Assembly: GCF_003014555.1 (NCBI RefSeq)
Contig: NZ_PYGE01000017.1
Span: forward strand, 42,328-106,327
Direction: 5' to 3'
DNA: 64,000 nt
From: Haloactinopolyspora alba
Lineage (GTDB): Bacteria > Actinomycetota > Actinomycetes > Jiangellales > Jiangellaceae
In this document: piece by piece, positions 58,962 to 64,000 of the stretch
Layout: every line of letters begins with the position of its first letter
How positions within the stretch are numbered: the first letter of the stretch is position 1
Made by a program: the position numbers and the translations under genes
The notes under the pieces: model-generated
Databases searched by the model: none
Told to the model about the DNA's origin: nothing
What the model saw: only the letters and a program-made list of their open reading frames with translations

Positions 58962-60926
58962 GTGCCTCAGATCAGAATCGCTCTCGCCCAGATCAACAGC
59001 ACGGTCGGCGGCATCGAGGACAATGCCGATCTCATCGTCCGGATGACCGCGCACGCCGCCTCCAGCCACGCCCACCTGGTGGCGTTCCCGGAACTGGCGC
59101 TGACCGGCTACCCGGTCGAGGACCTCGCTCTGCGCTCGTCGTTCGTCGACGCGTCCCGAGCGGCGCTGGAGCGGCTGGCGGCCCGGCTCGACACCGAAGG
59201 GCTCGGCTCGACCGCCGTCGTCGTCGGCTACCTCGGCCGGCACGACCCCACGGCCGACGTGCAGCGGCTGGGCCTTCCCAAGGGCTCGCCGCAGAACGCG
59301 GTCGCCGTGCTCTACGGCGGGCGCGTCGTCTCCCGCCAGGCCAAGCACCACCTGCCGAACTACGGCGTGTTCGACGAGTTCCGCTACTTCGTGCCCGGCG
59401 ACCACCTGGGCGTGTTCCGGCTGCACGGCGTCGACGTCGCGCTGGCGGTCTGTGAGGACCTCTGGCAGGAGGGCGGGCCGGTCTCGGTCGCCCGCGAGGC
59501 CGGAGCCGGGCTGCTGCTGGTGGTGAACGCGTCTCCGTACGAGCGGAACAAGGACGACACCCGTCTCGAGCTCGCCCGCCGGCGCGCAGCCGAGGCGCAG
59601 GCCACGCTCGCCTACGTCAACATGGTCGGCGGTCAGGACGAGCTCGTCTTCGACGGCGACTCGCTGATCGTCGGCGCGGACGGCGAGCTGCTGGCCCGGG
59701 CCCCGCAGTTCGACGAGGGCTGCCTCATCGCGGACCTGACGCTCCCCGAGCCGCAGGCACCGGCTCCGGGACCGTGGGGCGTGGCGCGCGAGCAGCTCGC
59801 CGGCTTCGACGTGCTGCGGACCACGTTGACGACGGAGCCGCTGCCCGGCTACGCCCCCGAGCCGGGCGCGATCGCGCCACGTCTGTCCGACCACGCCGAG
59901 GTGTACGCCGCCGTCGTCAACGGGTTGCGTGATTACGTGCGCAAGAACGACTTCCCGTCCGTGACGATCGCCTTGTCCGGCGGCATCGACTCCGCGCTCA
60001 CCGCCGCGGTCGCCGTCGACGCCGTGGGCGCCGAGAACGTGTACGGCGTCTCCATGCCCAGCGTGTACTCGTCCGAGCACTCCAAGTCCGACGCACAGGA
60101 ACTCGCCGAGCGGACCGGGCTGAACCTGCGCACGGTGCCCATCGTGCCGATGGTCCGCTCGTTCCTCGACAACCTGCCGCTGACCGGCACCGCCGAAGAG
60201 AACCTGCAGGCACGCGTGCGCGGCATGACGCTCATGGGGCTGTCCAACCAGGAGGGCCACCTGGTGCTGGCCACCGGCAACAAAACCGAGCTCGCCGTCG
60301 GGTACTCCACCATCTACGGCGACGCCGTCGGCGGCTACGCCCCGTTGAAGGACGTGCCGAAGACGATGACGTGGGAGCTGGCCCGGTGGCGCAACGCCGC
60401 GGCACTCGACCGGGACGAGACCCCGCCCATCCCGCAGGGGTCCATCGACAAGGTGCCCAGCGCGGAGCTGCGCCCGGACCAGCGCGACTCCGACACACTG
60501 CCGGACTACGCGCTGTTGGACGACATCCTGGACCACTACGTCGAACAGGACCGCGGGGCCACCGAGCTGCAGGCCGCGGGGTTCGACCCGGACACGGTGT
60601 CGCAGGTGCTGCGCATGGTGGACAACGCCGAGTACAAGCGGCGCCAGTACCCGCCGGGACCGAAGATCTCGGTGCGCAACTTCGGCCGTGACCGGCGCGT
60701 GCCCATCACCAGCGCCTGGCGGGAGAGTTCCGGCGGAGTCGCGGAGCCCGCCGAGTCCGAGACGACGACGACCGCCGACACACCGACCGGCGGCACGGCC
60801 GCGTCGCCCACGCCCACCGGCGGCACCACCGCGTCGCACGACTCCTCGACCGTCTCGGGCACCGACACGCCGGCGAACTCGCGGGCGGCTCACGACGACC
60901 AGCCTCCGCCGCCCCCGGCGACCTGA
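58962..60926 (+). CDS. nadE: Glutamine-dependent NAD+ synthetase NadE
   Basis: The 654-residue enzyme has a nitrilase-type glutaminase domain (catalytic Glu-Lys-Cys; the Cys is in ALAVCEDLW near residue 164) and a C-terminal ATP-pyrophosphatase domain with SGGIDSAL near residue 338. It converts deamido-NAD to NAD using glutamine. The last 70 residues are Thr/Ser/Pro/Gly-rich, low complexity and outside the enzyme fold. GTG 58962 has TAGGCT eight bases before it, so the transcript may be leaderless. The position between glnA2 and panB is conserved in actinobacteria. Confidence 0.96.
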   Translation: MPQIRIALAQINSTVGGIEDNADLIVRMTAHAASSHAHLVAFPELALTGYPVEDLALRSSFVDASRAALERLAARLDTEGLGSTAVVVGYLGRHDPTADVQRLGLPKGSPQNAVAVLYGGRVVSRQAKHHLPNYGVFDEFRYFVPGDHLGVFRLHGVDVALAVCEDLWQEGGPVSVAREAGAGLLLVVNASPYERNKDDTRLELARRRAAEAQATLAYVNMVGGQDELVFDGDSLIVGADGELLARAPQFDEGCLIADLTLPEPQAPAPGPWGVAREQLAGFDVLRTTLTTEPLPGYAPEPGAIAPRLSDHAEVYAAVVNGLRDYVRKNDFPSVTIALSGGIDSALTAAVAVDAVGAENVYGVSMPSVYSSEHSKSDAQELAERTGLNLRTVPIVPMVRSFLDNLPLTGTAEENLQARVRGMTLMGLSNQEGHLVLATGNKTELAVGYSTIYGDAVGGYAPLKDVPKTMTWELARWRNAAALDRDETPPIPQGSIDKVPSAELRPDQRDSDTLPDYALLDDILDHYVEQDRGATELQAAGFDPDTVSQVLRMVDNAEYKRRQYPPGPKISVRNFGRDRRVPITSAWRESSGGVAEPAESETTTTADTPTGGTAASPTPTGGTTASHDSSTVSGTDTPANSRAAHDDQPPPPPAT

Positions 60927-60940
60927 CCGGCGAACCGGCG

Positions 60941-60956
60941 GCGGGCGACCGCCCGC
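60941..60956. terminator. Bidirectional terminator hairpin
   Basis: GCGGGC (60941-60946) and GCCCGC (60951-60956) form a six-bp stem with a four-base loop between the convergent nadE and aquaporin genes. Confidence 0.45.
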
Positions 60957-61003
60957 TCCGCCGGAACGCCTCGTCCGGCTCGTGGCGGTCCCGCCGCGAG
61001 TGG

Positions 61004-61720
61004 TCAGGGCAGCAGCGACGGTCCCGGCGGCGGTGGCACCGGTTCTGGGAAGTCCGGCTTGGACGGCTGACGGTCGGAGATCACGAACTGGTAGAGCACC
61101 CAGGCCAGGGCGGCTCCGATCAGCGGGCCGGCCAGCCACGCGGCAAGACCGTCCCACTCGCCGCTGACGACGGCCGGCCCGAACCCGCGGGCGGGGTTGA
61201 GCGCTCCACCGGTGACCTGAAGCAGCCCCGCGTTGCCGGCGATGATGGCGCCGCCGATAGCGAACGGGTACACCGAGACCGGTGACCGTTCGTCGAGTAC
61301 CGTCCCGAAGACCACCAGGACGAGGATGAACGTCGCCAGCGCCTCGAGTGCGATCGCCCCGCCGATGCTGACGACCTCCTCGTTCACCCGGGTCGTGCCC
61401 GCCGCGACGCTCTCTTCGCTGGTGGACAGCATGACCACCAGCGCGCCGACGGCCCCTCCGGCGAACTGGGCGACCCAGTACGCGGCGGCGCCCAGAACGT
61501 CGATCTTCCTGGCGAGCAGCATCGCCAGCGTGATGGCCGGATTGAAGTGACCACCCGAGATGTGCCCGAGTGAGGCGACGAGCGCGGCGACGATGAACCC
61601 GTAGGCGAGCGCGGCCGGTGTCGCGAGCCCGCTGACACCCAGCACCATCACGGTGACGAACACCAACGCCATCGTGCCGATCGCTTCCACAACCGCGTTG
61701 CGCAGCCAACCGTCTGCCAT
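61004..61720 (-). CDS. Aquaporin / glycerol channel (MIP family)
   Basis: The 238-residue channel has six helices and both NPA loops: GGHFNPAITLAMLL and GGALNPARGFGPA. The second loop has NPA followed by R, as usual. The C-terminal tail (SKPDFPEPVPPPPGP) is Pro-rich. It conducts water or small solutes. ATG 61720. The specificity cannot be decided by eye. Confidence 0.92.
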   Translation of the reverse strand: MADGWLRNAVVEAIGTMALVFVTVMVLGVSGLATPAALAYGFIVAALVASLGHISGGHFNPAITLAMLLARKIDVLGAAAYWVAQFAGGAVGALVVMLSTSEESVAAGTTRVNEEVVSIGGAIALEALATFILVLVVFGTVLDERSPVSVYPFAIGGAIIAGNAGLLQVTGGALNPARGFGPAVVSGEWDGLAAWLAGPLIGAALAWVLYQFVISDRQPSKPDFPEPVPPPPGPSLLP

Positions 61721-61894
61721 CTGCCAGGCCCCTCCTGTCAGTCCACCCTTGATCGGGCGTCACGCTCGCCGGACATCGTTCTGTGACCGGCGCAGCACCT
61801 TCGTCGACGCCACCACAGGGACCCTACCGTGCGAGAATCGGTCCTGTTAGGGGACCCGAATCCCGGGCCTCGAGACATCCGAAGGAGTGCCGTC

Positions 61895-62731
61895 ATGACG
61901 CACGAGACCGTTCCCCTCTACGGAGGACACCTGTCCCGCCGGGTGACCGTCCGCGACCTACGCGCAGCCAAGGAGCGCGGCGAACGCTGGCCGATGCTGA
62001 CGTCGTACGACATGTACACCGCCGAGGTGTTCGACGAGGTCGGCGTCCCGGTCCTGCTGGTGGGTGACTCCGCCGGCAACAACGTGTACGGCTATCCGGA
62101 CACCGTGCCGGTGACCGTCGACGACCTCGTGCCGCTCGCCGGGGCGGTGGTGCGCTCCACCAGCCGGGCGATGGTCGTGTGCGACCTCCCGTTCGGTTCG
62201 TACCAGGTCAGCTCGGAACAGGCGCTGACGACGGCGATCCGGATCATGAAAGAGACCGGTGCGCAGGCGGTGAAGCTCGAGGGCGGCGCCGGGACGGCCG
62301 AGTCGGTGCGGCGCATCGTCGACGCCGGCATCCCCGTCATGGCGCACACCGGCTTCACGCCGCAGAGCGTGAACACCATCGGCGGATACCGCGTCCAGGG
62401 ACGCGGCACCGACGCGGAGGGCGTGGTCGAGGCCGCCGAGGCGCTCGAGGCGGCCGGAGCGTTCGCGATCGTGCTCGAGATGGTCGCCGCCGAGACCGCG
62501 GCCGAGGTCACGAAGCGGGTGTCGGTCCCCACCGTCGGCATCGGAGCCGGTCCGCACTGCGACGCGCAGGTACTGGTCTGGCAGGACATGGCCGGGTTGC
62601 GGGCGGGCCGGGCGCCCCGCTTCACCAAGGCGTTCGGTGACCTGCGCGGCGCGTTGACCGAAGCCACCCGCGCGTTCGCCGACGACGTCGCTTCCGGCAC
62701 GTTCCCCGCCGAAGAGCACACCTACCACTGA
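61895..62731 (+). CDS. panB: 3-methyl-2-oxobutanoate hydroxymethyltransferase PanB
   Basis: The 278-residue enzyme makes ketopantoate, the first step of pantothenate synthesis. Signatures: VGDSAGNNVYGYPDTVPVTVD, KLEGGAGTAESVRRIVDAGIPVMAHTGFTPQSVN, and AIVLEMVAAETAAEV. ATG 61895 has GAAGGAG upstream. The upstream frame to 61829 is not needed. It is in its conserved actinobacterial position, before map. Confidence 0.97.
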   Translation: MTHETVPLYGGHLSRRVTVRDLRAAKERGERWPMLTSYDMYTAEVFDEVGVPVLLVGDSAGNNVYGYPDTVPVTVDDLVPLAGAVVRSTSRAMVVCDLPFGSYQVSSEQALTTAIRIMKETGAQAVKLEGGAGTAESVRRIVDAGIPVMAHTGFTPQSVNTIGGYRVQGRGTDAEGVVEAAEALEAAGAFAIVLEMVAAETAAEVTKRVSVPTVGIGAGPHCDAQVLVWQDMAGLRAGRAPRFTKAFGDLRGALTEATRAFADDVASGTFPAEEHTYH

Positions 62732-62741
62732 CCCTTTCCCA

Positions 62742-62790
62742 TGATCATCGGCACTTTCCCGCCTGTGTGGCCGGAAAGTGCCGATGATCA
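62742..62790. repeat. Intergenic palindrome, family A, copy 2
   Basis: The arms (62742-62761 and 62771-62790) are the same 20-bp sequence as in copy 1, with one mismatch between the arms. It begins ten bases after the panB stop and ends before the end of the convergent small gene. It sits more than 62 kb from the first copy. Confidence 0.85.
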
Positions 62791-62801
62791 AGGGGCGAAG
62801 G

Positions 62802-62984
62802 TCAGTCTTCGTCCCACTCCGCGTCCGCGCGGTCCATCGCCTCGGTACGCGCGCGTGCCCGTGAGATCGCGGTCTCGGCCTCCGCAACGGTCTCGTACGG
62901 TCCCATCCGGCGGTCGTTCGGGCACCCGGCCTCCGGCTCGACCTCAGCGTGATCCAGGCACCAGTACCACGGTCCGTCCGCCAT
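62802..62984 (-). CDS. Small conserved protein
   Basis: The 60-residue protein starts at ATG 62984 with GGGGAG before it. It has the conserved text [37 protein letters not shown], seen in many actinobacterial small proteins of unknown function (the Cys and Trp may bind a metal). The longer frame to 63026 is not supported. Confidence 0.7.
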   Translation of the reverse strand: MADGPWYWCLDHAEVEPEAGCPNDRRMGPYETVAEAETAISRARARTEAMDRADAEWDED

Positions 62985-63056
62985 CGGCCAACTCCCCTCT
63001 CCGTCGCTTTCCCCGGGCTCGGCCACAACGACATCCTGCGCCTAGACTGGCACACC

Positions 63057-63905
63057 ATGTCCTCCGTCGCTCCCGGTGTCGTCTCGCCGCGCCGCCCGGT
63101 CCCCAGCGCCATTCCCCGCCCGGAGTACGTCGACCGCCCGGGCCCCGCACCGTTCACCGGCTCCGAGGTCAAGGACACCGAGACCATCGAGCGCATCCGC
63201 GCCTCGGCCCAGCTGGCGGCGCGCGCGCTGGCCGAGGTGGGCAAACACGTGCAACCGGGCGTGACCACCGACGACCTCGACGCCGTCGGGCACGAGTTCC
63301 TCTGCGACCACGGCGCCTACCCCTCCACGCTGGGCTACCGCGGCTTCCCGAAGTCGCTGTGCTCCAGCGTGAACGAGGTCATCTGCCACGGCATCCCGGA
63401 CTCCACCGTGGTGGCCGACGGCGACATCGTGAACATCGACATCACCGCGTACCTCGACGGCGTGCACGGCGACAACAACGCCACGTTCCTCGCCGGCGAC
63501 GTCGACGAGGAGACCCGGCTGCTGGTCGAGCGCACGCGCGAGGCGCTGGCGCGGGCCGTCAAGGCGGTCAAGCCCGGCCGCGCGGTCAACGTCATCGGCC
63601 GCGTCATCGAGTCGTACGCCAAGCGGTTCGACTACGGCGTCGTCCGCGAGTTCACCGGACACGGTGTCGGCGAGGCGTTCCACTCCGGTCTGGTGATCCC
63701 GCACTACGACGACCCGGGCTCCACCACGATCATCGAGCCCGGGATGGTGTTCACCATCGAGCCGATGCTGAACCTCGGTACGCACGAGTGGAACATGTGG
63801 AACGACGGCTGGACCGTCGTCACGAAGGATCTGCGCCCCTCGGCCCAGTTCGAGCACACCCTCCTCGTCACCGAAACCGGCGCCGAAATCCTCACCCTCC
63901 CCTGA
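63057..63905 (+). CDS. map: Methionine aminopeptidase, type I
   Basis: The 282-residue enzyme removes the initiator Met. It has the five metal ligands: Asp in [21 protein letters not shown] (two), His in [14 protein letters not shown], Glu in TIEPMLNLG and Glu in [11 protein letters not shown]. An N-terminal extension of about 40 residues ([21 protein letters not shown]) is of the Pro-rich actinobacterial kind. ATG 63057 may be leaderless, with TAGACT at 63043-63048. Confidence 0.95.
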   Translation: MSSVAPGVVSPRRPVPSAIPRPEYVDRPGPAPFTGSEVKDTETIERIRASAQLAARALAEVGKHVQPGVTTDDLDAVGHEFLCDHGAYPSTLGYRGFPKSLCSSVNEVICHGIPDSTVVADGDIVNIDITAYLDGVHGDNNATFLAGDVDEETRLLVERTREALARAVKAVKPGRAVNVIGRVIESYAKRFDYGVVREFTGHGVGEAFHSGLVIPHYDDPGSTTIIEPGMVFTIEPMLNLGTHEWNMWNDGWTVVTKDLRPSAQFEHTLLVTETGAEILTLP

Positions 63906-63921
63906 GAATGACGCTTCTATG

Positions 63922-64000
63922 TCAAGTGGTGGTGTTGTTGCTGGTGGTGAGGTCGGTGGTGAGTGTGCGGTAGACGACGTCGGTGAGGTGTCGTTTGAGG
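63922..64000 (-). CDS. IS110-type transposase, C-terminal end (partial)
   Basis: The last 25 codons of a minus-strand gene that runs off the window read LKRHLTDVVYRTLTTDLTT and end TSNNTTT. This text resembles the C-termini of IS110-family transposases (for example LKRRLSDVVYR). The rest lies beyond the window, so the element ends and target site cannot be defined. Confidence 0.55.
   Translation of the reverse strand, partial: LKRHLTDVVYRTLTTDLTTSNNTTT

Overview
The window is about 64 kb of very GC-rich DNA from an actinobacterium. The evidence is the frequent GTG starts, several apparently leaderless genes, and a backbone order that matches the glnA1 neighbourhood known from Mycobacterium and Streptomyces: TIGR01777 oxidoreductase, lipB, lipA, DUF4191 protein, RDD protein, glnA, (insertion), glnE, glnA2, nadE, panB, map. 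I cannot name the genus from sequence alone.

Region 1 (1-11541) is backbone. It holds the tail of an SDR39U1-like oxidoreductase, a receptor-like pseudokinase, a DedA-like protein, a BCCT transporter, an S51 peptidase, an LLM flavin oxidoreductase, lipB-lipA, and glutamine synthetase glnA. glnA is preceded by a near-canonical GlnR box.

Region 2 (11515-21926) is a 10.4 kb integrative element inserted in the last nine codons of glnA. A 27-bp core (11515-11541 and 21900-21926) flanks it and regenerates the glnA C-terminus. Its layout follows Gram-positive phage-inducible chromosomal islands (phage satellites): integrase and a putative repressor read left, a palindromic operator sits between divergent promoters, then excisionase, a RepA-like ATPase, small Cys-rich proteins, an HNH endonuclease and a P27-type small terminase read right. 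There is no large terminase, portal, capsid or tail gene. The right part carries four GTTAC-N7-GAAAC motifs, a CRISPR-like array (28-bp identical repeats, 33-34-bp spacers, no cas genes) with palindromic spacers, and a leftward operon of an HTH protein plus three tiny proteins. I regard this as the main discovery candidate.

Region 3 (21927-31450) looks like older accessory DNA. It holds the C-terminal remnant of a second, related integrase right after attR, a NUDIX hydrolase with a TPR/HTH regulator, an orphan HsdR C-terminal fragment, a likely toxin-antitoxin pair with its own operator, and tandem paralogous lipoproteins with a deletion remnant between them.

Region 4 (31459-40431) is metabolic accessory DNA: a sulfatase with a sulfonate/taurine-type ABC importer that has two permeases, a broken MerR gene, and xylose isomerase with a LacI regulator.

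Region 5 (40545-63905) returns to backbone (glnE, glnA2, nadE, panB, map). Interleaved are two CrcB fluoride channels with a truncated DUF190 protein, a secreted DUF4185 protein, and an alpha-galactoside cluster: GH36, two oxidoreductases, ROK regulator, sugar ABC importer and ADP-ribosylglycohydrolase. The window ends inside an IS110-type transposase. Two families of dispersed palindromic intergenic repeats recur at distant sites across the window.
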